Assembly: GCF_958979055.1 (NCBI RefSeq)
Contig: NC_084892.1
Location: forward strand, 3,117,501 to 3,181,500
DNA: 64,000 nt
DNA from: Alnus glutinosa
Taxonomy: Eukaryota; Streptophyta; Magnoliopsida; Fagales; Betulaceae
Direction: 5' to 3'
Part shown: piece by piece, positions 13,529 to 24,652 of the stretch
Layout of the letters: the number at the start of each line of letters is the position of its first letter
How positions within the stretch are numbered: position 1 is the first letter of the stretch
The notes under the pieces: generated by a model
Database searches by the model: none
The model's input: the letters and a program-made list of their open reading frames with translations, nothing else
Told to the model about the DNA's origin: nothing
Program-made: the position numbers and the translations under genes

Positions 13529-13690
13529 GAGTAATGCTATACACTACACTTTTATCTTTTTTTGGTTGATTTGACATTGCTAATCAATTTTATTTTTATT
13601 TTTTTTCCTAAAAAAACGAGAGCTTATCTGAAGGATGATTGCCAGTGTCATATATTAGTAAAGTGAGATAAAATTGTAGTTTTTAACAAT
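13529..13690. mobile_element. Small MITE downstream of the kinesin gene
   Basis: It starts GAGTAATGCTATACACTACACTTTTAT and ends with the approximate mirror ATAAAATTGTAGTTTTTAAC. The same terminal words occur in the element at 33,026-33,166, so this is a local MITE family. No target duplication was resolved. Confidence 0.5.
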
Positions 13691-13992
13691 TTTTTTTTCT
13701 TTTTCTTTTTTAAATGTATATGCGAAAAACATATTATACGAAGATAAATGTCAATTGTCAATTTAATTGACTGAATCTTCTGAAACCCTAAAAAGAGGAA
13801 AATTTTGTCAAACTTCTATTACCTTATTGGCTTGATAGTTTCCGTTTGTTATTGATTCTCTCTTCATTGCTTAATTGCTTTCCTACTTAACTTATTAGGT
13901 TGGCTCTGTTAAATCGTGGGATTTGATTTCACATTGATTCAAGGTCTTTAAGTAGAAGTCAACGGAGCATAGAAGGGCATCAAAAAAGATTT

Positions 13993-14440
13993 AGGGAGAA
14001 TTGCACCGAGGTTCTTAACTACTGCTCTATTTGACTTAAGGAACTTAAATTTTAAAACGTTTTAAGTTAAGATATTAATTTTTTAAAACGTCTCAATAAC
14101 AGGTCTTCTGTTAGAATTTATCGTTTATCTTGTCAAAATTTTCAAAATACCCCTTTGATTTTTTAAGAAAAAAAAAAAAAAATACTAGAATTTAGGTGTT
14201 GATTAGAATTTGACGAAATTTACAAAAATATTTATACTTGAATCTTTGAAAAATTGTCATTTTTTTTAAAAAAATAAACACGGGTATTTTGGATATTTTG
14301 ACAAAATTTAACAGCAAATTCTAACAGATAACCCTTCTATTGAGATGTTTTGAAAATTAAATACCCTAATTTTGAAATTTAGGTCCCCAACTTCAGGAAC
14401 AAGTGAAGTTGTCCCAAAGATTCTTGTACCGAATTTTCCT
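13993..14440. mobile_element. Foldback element between the kinesin and PPR genes
   Basis: Two arms of about 130 bp are inverted relative to each other. The left arm reads through aaattttaaaacgttttaag, ctcaataacaggtcttctgt and tagaatttatcg; the right arm reads the same in reverse complement with moderate divergence. The ends also pair (GGGAGAATTGCACCGAGG against CTTGTACCGAATTTTCC). The centre is poly-A and AT-rich. It ends about 245 bp before the PPR start and may contribute to that promoter region. Confidence 0.65.
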
Positions 14441-14684
14441 TTGTTTTTCTACAACTATTGCTCATCATTGTTCTCTGTTTCTCTACAATTCATGCTTATC
14501 ATTTGTGGCCGAGTTGCATGATAAATAGGCGGAGATCTTGACAAAATTCTAGTACTTTGTAAATTGTAATACTTGGGGAATCGGCGTGGATGTTTCGGGG
14601 TTTAAGTTGTGGTTGAGTGCTTAAATTTCCTCTATTTTCTTGAAAGAATAGTTAGCGGTAGTAAACGTTTCCAGCAATACTCCT

Positions 14685-16589
14685 ATGTTCAAACTTGAAA
14701 ACCAGACCTTCCTGCTCACAAAAAATGGAAGGCTTCGCTTCATGTCAGCTTCTACAGCTGCTGCAGTGGCAGATGCAACAATAAACCCTTATTTTCATCA
14801 ACAAAATTGCACAAATCCGTATACCCAGGTACAACCACCACCAGAATCTTATTTTTCTCAGAAGTTGGAGCCCAAAGTTTGCATCTCTTGGCTGCTAAAG
14901 TGTAGAAACAAACTTCAGATTAGACAAGTTCATGCCCATGTGGCTGTGAATGGGTTGCTCCAGAACCTCATTGTTGCTAATAAGCTCCTTTACATATATG
15001 TCCAGCATAAGGCTCTGGGTGATGCTTACTCCTTATTTGGTGGGATGAGAAAGAGAAACCCAGTTAGTAATAGTGTAATGGTTGGTGGGTTTGCTAAAGT
15101 TGGTGATTATATCAACTGTTTTGGGACATTTAGGGAGATTATTCGGTGTGGGGTGTGGCTGGATAATTATACAATGCCTTCTGTGATAAGGGCTTGTAGG
15201 GATATAACGGACCTCCAAATGGGTAGACTGATTCATGTAATCGCTTTGAAATATAATTTGGAGTTGGATAATTTTGTTTGTGCTGCGCTTGTGGATATGT
15301 ATGCAAAATGTAGGGCAATTCAGGATGCTTGGCAATTGTTTGTTAAAATGCAAACGAGGGACCTTGTGACGTGGACGGTGATGATTGGCATGTATGCCGA
15401 CTGTGGGAATGCTACTAAGTCGCTGGTTTTGTTTGATCAGATGAGAGAGGAAGGCGTTGTCCTAGATAAGGTTGCCATGGTGACCGTTGTTTATGCTTGT
15501 GCAAAATTGGGGGCCATGCATAAGGCTATACTTATTCATGATTATATACGTAGGAATAAGTTTTCCTTAGATGTCATCTTGGGAACTGCGATGATTGATA
15601 TGTATGCTAAGTGTGGGAATGTTGATTATGCGAGGGATATCTTTGATAGAATGCAAGAAAAGAATGTTATCTCATGGAGTGCCATGATTGCAGCTTACGG
15701 ATATCATGGGCAAGGCAGGAAAGCTCTTGCTTTACTCCCTATGATGTTGAGCAGTGGGACATTACCAAACAGGATCACTTTTGTTTCACTATTATATGCT
15801 TGTAGTCATGCCGGTCTCATTGAAGATGGTCTTCAATTGTTCTCCTTGATGTGGGATGATTATGCTGTGAGACCGGATGTGAAGCACTATACTTGTGTAG
15901 TTGATCTCTTAGGGCGTGCAGGGAGACTTGATGAGGCCTTCAAACTGATTGAGAATATGACAGTTGAGAAAGATGAGAGGCTCTGGAGTGCGTTGCTTGG
16001 GGCATGTAGAATCCATGGCCATATAGACCTTGCTGAACAGGCTGCAAAATCCCTTCTTGAGCTCCAGCCTCAAAACCCAGGGCACTATGTGTTGCTTTCA
16101 AATATTTATGCAAAAGCAGGAAGGTGGAAAGATGTGGCAACGATCCGGGATCTTATGATGCAAAGGAGATTAAGAAAGGTTCCTGGTTGGACTTGGGTGG
16201 AGGTGGATAAAAAAATTCACCAATTTAGTGTTGGCTGTAGGACGCATCCCCAGTCACAAGAGATCTATGGCATGCTGACAAGTTTGTGTAAGAGGTTGGA
16301 GTTGGCTGGTTATGTCCCTGATACAAATTTTGTGTTGCATGATGTTGAGGAGGAAGTTAAGCGAGGAATTTTGTACACGCATAGTGAGAAGTTGGCAATT
16401 GCCTTCTGCCTTGTCGCAACACCTGAGGGAACCCCTATCAGGATTACAAAAAATCTCAGGGTTTGTGGTGACTGCCACACATTCAGTAAGTTGGTGTCAG
16501 CTATTACACAGAGGGAGATCATTGTTCGAGATGCCAATAGATTTCACCACTTCAAGGAGGGGGTTTGCTCATGCGGAGATTATTGGTAA
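14685..16589 (+). CDS. DYW-class pentatricopeptide repeat protein
   Basis: Single-exon 634-aa protein. PLS-type PPR repeats fill about residues 90-440, with recurrent signatures such as DMYAKCG and VSWSAMIAAYG. E/E+ domains follow (about 440-530), then a C-terminal DYW domain ending in CSCGDYW. Zinc-binding deaminase residues are present: HSE at about 566-568 and CGDCH at about 594-598. Such proteins bind organelle transcripts and support C-to-U editing; mitochondrial or plastid import is usual. The N-terminus is Ser/Thr/Ala-rich after Met20, so Met1 or Met20 could be the start. The intronless structure is normal for this family. I cannot assign the orthologue or editing site from sequence alone. 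Confidence 0.93.
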   Translation: MFKLENQTFLLTKNGRLRFMSASTAAAVADATINPYFHQQNCTNPYTQVQPPPESYFSQKLEPKVCISWLLKCRNKLQIRQVHAHVAVNGLLQNLIVANKLLYIYVQHKALGDAYSLFGGMRKRNPVSNSVMVGGFAKVGDYINCFGTFREIIRCGVWLDNYTMPSVIRACRDITDLQMGRLIHVIALKYNLELDNFVCAALVDMYAKCRAIQDAWQLFVKMQTRDLVTWTVMIGMYADCGNATKSLVLFDQMREEGVVLDKVAMVTVVYACAKLGAMHKAILIHDYIRRNKFSLDVILGTAMIDMYAKCGNVDYARDIFDRMQEKNVISWSAMIAAYGYHGQGRKALALLPMMLSSGTLPNRITFVSLLYACSHAGLIEDGLQLFSLMWDDYAVRPDVKHYTCVVDLLGRAGRLDEAFKLIENMTVEKDERLWSALLGACRIHGHIDLAEQAAKSLLELQPQNPGHYVLLSNIYAKAGRWKDVATIRDLMMQRRLRKVPGWTWVEVDKKIHQFSVGCRTHPQSQEIYGMLTSLCKRLELAGYVPDTNFVLHDVEEEVKRGILYTHSEKLAIAFCLVATPEGTPIRITKNLRVCGDCHTFSKLVSAITQREIIVRDANRFHHFKEGVCSCGDYW

Positions 16590-16700
16590 CTGGCCTCAAT
16601 TCAATATATCTTCCTAACATCCATCCTTTCACGGAAGGGGTGCTATTTTTAATTGCCAACAGCCTTCGAGAGATTTTGTAGGCACAAAGAAGAAGATTAA

Positions 16701-16905
16701 GGTTACGTTTGGTATGCAGAATGGCTATTCCATTATAAAATGGAATAGCTGTCATTGAAAATAGAACAAAGTGGAATGAAATAGTCTTGGAATAACCATT
16801 CTTACATACTCTAACACCAAGGCTATTCTATTCAACTTTCTTCCATTTCTAATGAAAGCTATTCAATTTTTTAATGAAATAGTTATTCCACGTACCAAAC
16901 GTGTC
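16701..16905. mobile_element. MITE with ACGTTTGGTA termini
   Basis: GTTACGTTTGGTATGCAGAATGG on the left is mirrored by GGAATAACT...GTACCAAACGTGTC on the right. Palindromic words such as ctattccatt are frequent inside. The termini resemble hAT-type MITEs. It lies 110 bp downstream of the PPR stop codon. Confidence 0.6.
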
Positions 16906-18070
16906 TTAATAGTAACAAAACAAATGATGGAGACTTGATATTCCCAAGATGCTTGTTCTCTTCTAAGGAAATCTTGGTTCTTAGTGGCAAGGGGAAATAA
17001 CGTTATATATATATGGATTTAACTTTGTAATTATTCAAATTTACTGATTTGAGATTAATGATTTCTTCTGCAAAGTTGCCCTAAGTTACGTACTGATTTC
17101 AACATTAATTAATAGATACATTTATATATTACCTATTGATTCTGAACTCTCTCATTTTTTTTTTTGTTGAGTTGTGATTCAAATTGGTCGATTACCTGTT
17201 TCATATTTGCTAATTTTGCTATAAGCTACCTAACTCTTAATCAGTTCATTTTAACCCCCAGATGATACATTAAAAAAGATTCATGCGGTGAATGTAAGGT
17301 GGGCTTAGGTTACCCTTTTATTCCAATGGGTTGAGGAATGATTTTGGAGGGTAAAAATTTGATTTTGAAATGATTATAGAGGTATTTAAAATAAAAATAA
17401 AAATTGGGAACACATGTAAAGCCCCCCAAGCCTCAACGTAGTTCTGCTCCTGCCCTCCATGGCTCAACTTAAGCTTGTAGGGTATCCCATAAATTAAGCT
17501 GATAATTAGGGAAAAATGGTTGGATTCTAAGTCACTTGATGTGATACTGTTGTTTGGTATCTCTTTTGTCAGCTCTGTTCCTCAAGTGGGTGTTTTGGTT
17601 TCTCCGTTTGTAAGCTCCTCTTTTTCTTTTTCTTTTTCTTTTTTAAAAAAATTCTTTTCCGTCCTTCTAGATTATAAACTCGTACTAGTTTTCTAGTTTG
17701 TGAAGGTTTATTGGTTTGTGGCTTAATCTGCTTGTAATTTACTGATTTGTACAGGTGTTATTGTTGAAAAAAAATCTCTCTTTCATCTTTTTTTTTTTTT
17801 TTTTTTTTTTAAATTAAAAAAATATTGGCCTTTCGACAAATATCAAGTGTATTGTACGAGAGTGTTAGATAGAAGAATTACAATTTTTATTATAAATTTC
17901 TTACAAATTGATATGACATGCAGTTTAGGTAGCACCACATCAATCACTAAACAATTAAATTTACTTATCAAACTTTATTATTTAATTTTTTCACCATTAA
18001 GATACTTCAAGGTGATTGTAGTAAAAGCCTCGAGCATTTTTCATAGTATACTCCTTATCAAATTATAACA
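16906..18070. other. AT-rich spacer without a gene
   Basis: Non-coding AT-rich sequence with poly-T runs, including one near 17,790-17,812. I see no exon, conserved ORF or bounded element before the invertase block begins. Confidence 0.55.
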
Positions 18071-19686
18071 ATGCTACCTGCACCTGCGTTTTATGTACGG
18101 TCTTTATGCGCAAATAAAAATATTTTTTTCTTCCACAAAATCACCAAATTTAGTGGTCGCGACCACTCTCGATGTCTCTGGAGGTTCGGTGGGGTTGACT
18201 GACTACCTCTTTATCCCTAATAGGGTGGTCGGCCACCCATGAGAGTGACTTGAAGTGAGTTTGCAGCCACCCCTTAGTAACTCGTTAAAAAGGTTTCTTT
18301 GGACCAACATGGCGGTAGTGCTACATCGCACCGCCATATCAACACTTAAGCTATTCCACGTAAAAAGCATGTATGGCTAGCATTTTTCATCAGTTTAATA
18401 TGGAAAAAATAAAAACTCTAATCGTTTATGGTAATGCTTGTACTACATAAATAAGAGTAATGTTATAAGAAGGATTAGAGTTTTTCTTGTGTCCTCCTAA
18501 ATGTCATGTTGCTTTTAAACTTATCATTGAAAGACCTTATGTTAAGGTATGACATGTAAACAGCTTAGTAACCACTGCAGTTTGTAAATAAAATTTAATA
18601 AATCTTGAATTACATATTCTCTGTTGTTTTTAAATTAAATTATAAAGAAATCACTTGCGGATGAAGAATAACAATTTGGTTATTGGTAAAAGTAATGCAT
18701 TTCTTTACACTCATTTTAAGTGTTTTAAATAATTTTTTTTTTTTTTTAAAGTGACTAACATAAAAAATAACTTGAAATATACGATGTCATTTGATGTAAA
18801 ATGGGTATGAAGAGATAGATTAAGATTGGCAAAGACATTCTATTTTTTTTTTTTTTTTTCCTAATCGTAAAGGCTTTCTATTTATTAACAAATGTGTTAC
18901 AGTATATTATTAAGAGATACAAATTGGAGTTGTGGCTGCAGTGTTTGAATCCTTCAGGCATTGGTTTGAATGATTGTCGGCAGATATATTTCTAACACCT
19001 TTTGAGAAATGCTATTTTTCGCACAGCATTCATACTACAATCACATTATTCAAATGTGACATGGATCTGTAACATTTAACTTAGTCATTATTAAATAAAA
19101 AAACAATTTAAAGGTTACCAGCCCGTGCCACGTTAACATAATATGATTGTGTTGTGAATTTACTATAAAGTATATATAATATTACGAAATGTTATATGTT
19201 GCCACCCAACGACACAATTATTGACTTTTTTATTTTATTTTTTATTAAACAAAAAATCACAAAATCATATAAATGAGTTGGGTTCTGGTTTTGTGTGTGT
19301 GTGTGTGTGTGTTTTTTTTTTTTTTTCTAATAAAATAAAAATAAAAATTGTGTTAACAGTTGTGCCTTTAAGTGGCAAAATATCATTTATCTAACATTAC
19401 TCTTAGCTTTATCTATGGACAAATCCTGAAAATAGTCTCTAAATATTTTTAAAATATAAGAACTTTAGAGTGTATTTGGTTATGCGATTTTGTAGGCCAA
19501 AGATCATTTTTAAACAAAATTGTAAAGAATGTTCCATTTAAGAGTGCCGTTGAAAAAAAGGATAGTAGTTGAAAAACATGAAAAATTAACGTTTAAAATC
19601 GCAGGCAAAAAATACGTTTTTAAAAACTTACTATTTTAAACCACGAGTTTTAAAACCCTTAAACTAAAGACATAACATACTTAAAA

Positions 19687-20266
19687 AAGTTCAACTTCTG
19701 TCAGGTTGGGACAAAAATCAAGGGTTTTATGCCCTCCAATGAGAGATTAACACATCAGCCTATAACAAAAAATGCAAATGTTGTAAAAACACTGGATCTA
19801 AATTTCCTTCTTTAACTCTTTTGGCTTGAAAAAAAAAAATAACAGAAAAAAAACCCTCCCACTGCCAACCTTCGACGCCGCCGCTACCGCCGTTCCGCCA
19901 CTCCTCCCAACGACAAGATTCAGCCAACAGCACTACACAACCTCCAATCGACAGCCGACCAACCCAACAGAACTGCCGAACACCAGATCCCAATAGCCAC
20001 ACCACAGACCGCCGGAAAAGCGGCCGGAAACGCTCCTGTCAATCACAGATCACCGGAGAGCACGATGAATAGCCCACACGGGCGGTTTGAGTTATCCATC
20101 TGCAAGTATTTGTGCAACAAGTTTCCGGGTTTTAAACAAGTTATCCCTTTGCTTTGCGATTTGTAAATTCTGTTTCCTTTTTGAAACAAATCGCCACCAA
20201 TTAGAAACAATTCCGACAAAACCCATAAAAGTTTCCACAACTAAAAGTTCCCCAGAATAATCTGAA

Positions 20267-20304
<38 letters not shown>

Positions 20305-20773
20305 ATTTCTCTGTTTTGAGATAATCATGTACTTTCATGTCCATTTTGGTTCTAGTGTTTCTGGGTTGCTTGACTTTAAACTTTTTTTTTTATTTTTGGT
20401 CTCTGGCGACGTTTGAAGTTGATGAAGCCAGCGAGATTTGGAAATTTCCCGGCTTCCCGGCATATTAGTGGTGTTGTGGGCTTTTCCCGGCAAGACCTGG
20501 AAACTTCTCGGCGGTTGTTGTGGGCTTTTCGGGTGGGTGTCCGGCATCGAGTAGTGGCGGCAGGCGGCATCTGGGTGGGTGGTGCCTACGATAGATTTTT
20601 TTTTTTTTATTTATTATTTTTTAAGATTAAAGAGTGAAAGGAGGGTTTAGATTGAATGTTTTTGCTAGATTATGCTAACATATACTTTTTTTTGTTTGAT
20701 GCTTACGTATCAGTCTCTCATTAGAGGGCAAAAACCTTTTAATTTTTGCTACCACCTGATTGAAGTTATCCCC
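19687..20773. mobile_element. Mutator-like element (MULE), possible Pack-MULE
   Basis: Imperfect TIRs of about 55 bp; both read inward to GCCCTC(C/T)AATGAGAGA. A perfect 9-bp target duplication tacttaaaa is at 19678-19686 and 20774-20782. The empty site, with one copy of the 9-mer, is seen at about 33,929 in block B and in diverged form at about 53,450 in block C. The interior has a long poly-T tract (about 20,271-20,303) and two GC-rich patches (about 19,860-20,050 and 20,400-20,590) unlike their surroundings. These could be captured host sequence, but I recognise no protein in them. Confidence 0.9.
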
Positions 20774-21408
20774 TACTTAAAAATGTACATAAACCCCTAG
20801 TCCTAACCACATGAGACAGCGTGCATCCTTAACTGAGAATCCTAATTGGAGAGCGTGCATATTTGTTGCCACTCGTACGTCTTGGTATATATGGTTAATT
20901 TTAGTAGAGGTCAACTGTGGCCTTAAGGCTGACAAGTTTTGTCACAACAGTTTTCTTACAATATGATAAAAAAAAATTAAAATAAAATAAAATAAAATAA
21001 AATTGGATTCTTGCAAATTTTCAATTAATGTTGATAGGGTGGGGGGAGTGACAAAGGTTGTTGGATGTGGTGGAGGCTGGTGAATTTGAAAGGGTGGCGT
21101 GTACGCAGAAGGGAGGGAGACGTGGTAAATTTGGCTTCAAAATTGTAGAAAAACAAAAAACAAAAAACAAAAGGTGAGAGAGAGAGAGAGAGAGAGAGGG
21201 GAAAAGGAAGGAGGGAGGAGCTGCCTCAAGTCGGTGCTTATAAGAGAAAATCAACCTGGTGCTTTTTACCAAAAAATAAAAACATTAACAAACAATTCAA
21301 AATACGAAATATTTACAAAATATTTAAAATTACTTTCATCTTAATTATATCAAATCAAACGATTTTTTTTTTTTTTTTTTTTAAAAAAAGGCTCCCTTTA
21401 AAAAGTTT

Positions 21409-21827
21409 GGCATAATTGCACAATTAATTCCTGAGGTATGACATAATTACAAATAACTCCTTATGGTTTAAAAAGTTCATTGGAGGTCCTGTGGTAAACT
21501 ATAATTACAAATCGATCCATAGAGTCAAATTCCGTTAATTTTTTTGACAGATTCTTTTAAATGCCACGTCATCGCCACATCAAACCAATAAGATGGCGAC
21601 ACGTGTCTATCTTAATAAAAAATATAAATTTATTAAAAAATAAATAAACTATTTTTTTAAAAAAAAATTCAAAAAACAAAAAACAAAAAACCAAAGGGGC
21701 CCCGGCCACTCCTTTGGGGGTGGCTGCGCACCACCCCCAGTGGCCTGGGGGTGGCCTTCGGGCCACCCCTGGACCTTCTAAGGGTGGCCATCCAACCTTT
21801 GGGGAGGCCAGCCATGCCTTCTTTTTT

Positions 21828-21873
<46 letters not shown>

Positions 21874-22120
21874 TAAAAAAAGTTTATTTATTAATAAATT
21901 TATATTTTTTTATTAATATGGACACGTGTCGCAATCTTATTGGTTTGATGTGGCGCTGACGTGACATTTAACAGAATTTGTCAAAAATTTTAACGAAATT
22001 TGACTACAATGATCGATTTGTAATTATAGTTTACCACAAGGATCTCCCATGAACGTTTTAAACCATAGGGAGTAATTTGTAATTAAGGCATACCCCAGGA
22101 ACCAATGGTGCAATTATTCC
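21409..22120. mobile_element. Foldback MULE, copy A
   Basis: Long inverted arms of about 230 bp begin GGCATAATTGCAC and end GTGCAATTATTCC. They enclose a GC-rich core of stacked ggtggcc/ggccacc palindromes (about 21,700-21,815) and a poly-T run. A 9-bp duplication aaaaagttt lies at 21400-21408 and 22121-22129. Block C has the unoccupied site ctaaaaagttt at 55,090-55,100. The element is non-coding. Confidence 0.88.
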
Positions 22121-22810
22121 AAAAAGTTTTGCCAAACAAACTCTCCTGGGCAAGCGAGATGAGCTCTCTTGAATGAGTGTTTTTGGGTGTTCTGCCTGGA
22201 TAGGGATTTTCAATAATTTTATGCTCAAATTGCTAATAATTTGGGTACTAATAGTGAGATAGTCTATATAGGACCCAACTGTATGGATAAATAGTTGGAC
22301 AATCTAAATTTTTTTTGGATACGTGAGTCATACATGAGTTGTCTCACAATTTGCTACCCAAATTACTAGTAATCCTTTGACAGCAAGTTGTCGGAAATCC
22401 CAATCCTTTATAAATGTAGTACCGCTCTTGGACGCCCTATGTCTGGTCAGGCTTATAATTCACATAACAATAAGACTAGCGGACATACTTTAATTCCTAC
22501 CCATTCCTTTGCTTTGTTTAGTTTTTAAACTAGGGTTGTATTCAAGCCAAACCGAGCTTGGGGCTGCCGGACTCGGCTCGAATACATTATTAGGGAGTTC
22601 GAACTCCGTTCGAGCTCGAGCTGAGTTTAGAATTTATATTCGAATTCGGCTTGTCGACAACCTAGTTGAGACTCCAATCGAGCTCGAGCTGAGCTGAGCT
22701 CAATTGGAGTTTTGAAAATTTTAAATTAAAAACAAAAATAAAAAACTTCTCATACACCCAATCAGCACAAAACCACCACACAAAGGCCTGTGACTGTGAG
22801 AGACGGAATA

Positions 22811-22846
22811 GGATCCTCTCCATTTCAAATGAAATGGAGAGGATCC
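22811..22846. repeat. Perfect 36-bp palindrome, collapsed MITE
   Basis: Two 17-bp arms, GGATCCTCTCCATTTCA and TGAAATGGAGAGGATCC, are separated by 2 nt. The same site in block B (35,949-36,092) holds a longer hairpin with these arms plus a core of about 110 bp, so copy A appears to have lost the core. Confidence 0.9.
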
Positions 22847-23094
22847 GTTTGCGCGAGAGATGTTTACCCTGACATGCTCCATGGCTGAAGACCACCCATC
22901 AGTGGCCACGCCACCAAAGCCAGCACCGAAGACCCACCAACAACCTTTCTCGGATTCATGCTCACCCCGTCGATCCACTGCAGTGACGGCACGCCGACAC
23001 TCCCCTAGGCCAAAGATAGCGGCCAACTGCCACCGCACATCGCGGTGGCCACCAATGCACCAACGCACCAACACTACCACACAGAGATGAGAGC

Positions 23095-23096
23095 AG

Positions 23097-23132
<36 letters not shown>
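23095..23132. repeat. (CT)n microsatellite
   Basis: A run of CT dinucleotides inside the duplicated block. The counterpart in block B is at about 36,353-36,380. Confidence 0.9.
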
Positions 23133-23134
<2 letters not shown>

Positions 23135-23987
23135 GTTTCCTTTCTTCACGACTTCTCGTGTTTCTTCTTTTCTTTTCTTTTTTGACAGAACACACCTTGT
23201 TAGGTGTGTTAGATGAGCCCATGGCTGCTCGTGAATTCGACTCGGCTTGGCTCAGTTAAACTTGATTCGGTATCGGGTCGAATAATAAATGAGCTGTTCG
23301 TGAACACAATAATATGCTTGAAATTAAACGAGACATACTCGTATAAACTCGACTCGGATAAAGCTCGTGAGCTCGGCTTGTATAAATTTGACTGGACTCG
23401 TTCGGCTCGAATCGTTAGCTCGCTCGTATATATTTATATATAGACATATTTATTAATATATATGCATAAAAATAGGTTTTATAAATATAACACATATACA
23501 TACACACCTAAAAATAGGCTTCTACTCTCTAGTTCTATATAATAACATATTGTTACCTATAGACAAAAGTTATATATTATACTATATAATATGCATTATA
23601 TAGTTACATATTATATATTTATACTATAGTTATATATAATATATTAGTATTAGTTACTTACATAATCATGTATGACATACATTATAGTTAATATTTATAA
23701 CATTTTAGACTTATATGTTTATAGTTACTAATTATAATATGTTAAATTTACATGTTACAAGTTATCATGTAAACCATTTATATGTTAGTACTAATACTAT
23801 ACTATTAGATATTATGTTACTAGTCAATATGTGACACTTTATTAGTTAATAATGGTAGTAGTTAACAACTATAATATGTTAGACTTATATGTTACTTGTT
23901 AATATGTTACTATTTATTAGTTAATAATTATAATATGTCAGACTTATATGTTAGTAGTTATAATTTACATCGTTAATATGTCAGTAC

Positions 23988-24652
23988 TTTTTTTTAAGCG
24001 AAATATCTGAGTATTTAATTGATAAAAGATCACGAGCATAAAGCTCTTACATTACAAAGCATAAATGTATGTAAAATCATAGCCACATGCTATGAGGTTA
24101 CAAATTCATAGATACAAACAAAATTCTTACAATAAAGTGTTATCTATGACTTTCATATTTTGCTAACCCATGTACAAAAATAGTTAAAGAGCATATATGC
24201 TCAGTGTAGACTAGATCTAACCTAAGGGTATCCAAATATCCTAAAAATTTATTTAAACCAGTCGTGAGAGATAACCCCTTACACCGAACTATCCAGGCCG
24301 TGAGAGATAACTCCTCACATCTAACTAATTTTCATCCCATAGATCGCCCATGAAGGCAGATCTAAAAAGAAGAAAACTCTTATTCAAAGAAAAAACACAA
24401 CTAGCAAATAGCAGCAGCGGCCAGGGAGGAGATGTACAGCACAACACGAAGGTAGATGGACGGATGCATAGCGGAGAGACCAAAATTGCTGATCAAGTAG
24501 GAGAACACTTACAAACAAAAGAAAAAACCAGAATGGAAGAGGGAGGGTAGGAGCGGAGAGTAGAAAGGAAAAATGAGAGGAGGAGGGAGCAGATCTGCTC
24601 CCTCCTCCTCTCAGATCTATTTTATGAGGGATGAAGTATAGGGTCGGCTGCT
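23988..24652 (-). mobile_element. 5'-truncated LINE/L1-like insertion, copy A
   Basis: The + strand begins with a poly-T run followed by the reverse complement of a typical plant L1 3' end (ATCAATTAAATACTCAGAT followed by an A tail), so the element is on the minus strand. A 12-bp duplication flanks it: atatgtcagtac (23976-23987) and atatgttagtac (24653-24664). The unoccupied site gtactaacatat is present once at 42571-42582 in the inverted copy. No reverse-transcriptase ORF remains. Confidence 0.87.
24574..24613. repeat. Perfect 40-bp palindrome inside the LINE
   Basis: A self-complementary stretch centred on AGATCT, with GGAGGAGGGAGC arms on either side. The sister LINE in block B (near 38,660) has only one arm. 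The second arm is therefore a copy A gain, probably an inverted templated insertion, or a block B loss. Confidence 0.88.

Noticed and set aside
15033..16537. Several minus-strand ORFs inside the PPR gene
   Set aside because: Shadows of a well-supported 634-aa + strand protein.
22721..23222. Minus-strand ORFs of 142 and 86 aa with Glu-Arg runs
   Set aside because: The Arg-Glu stretches come from the (CT)n microsatellite. The rest is duplicated repeat, and the block B copy does not keep the frame.
23520..24000. AT-rich ttagta/tatgtta repeats as a centromeric or satellite array
   Set aside because: Units are irregular and short, and present only as part of the duplicated block.
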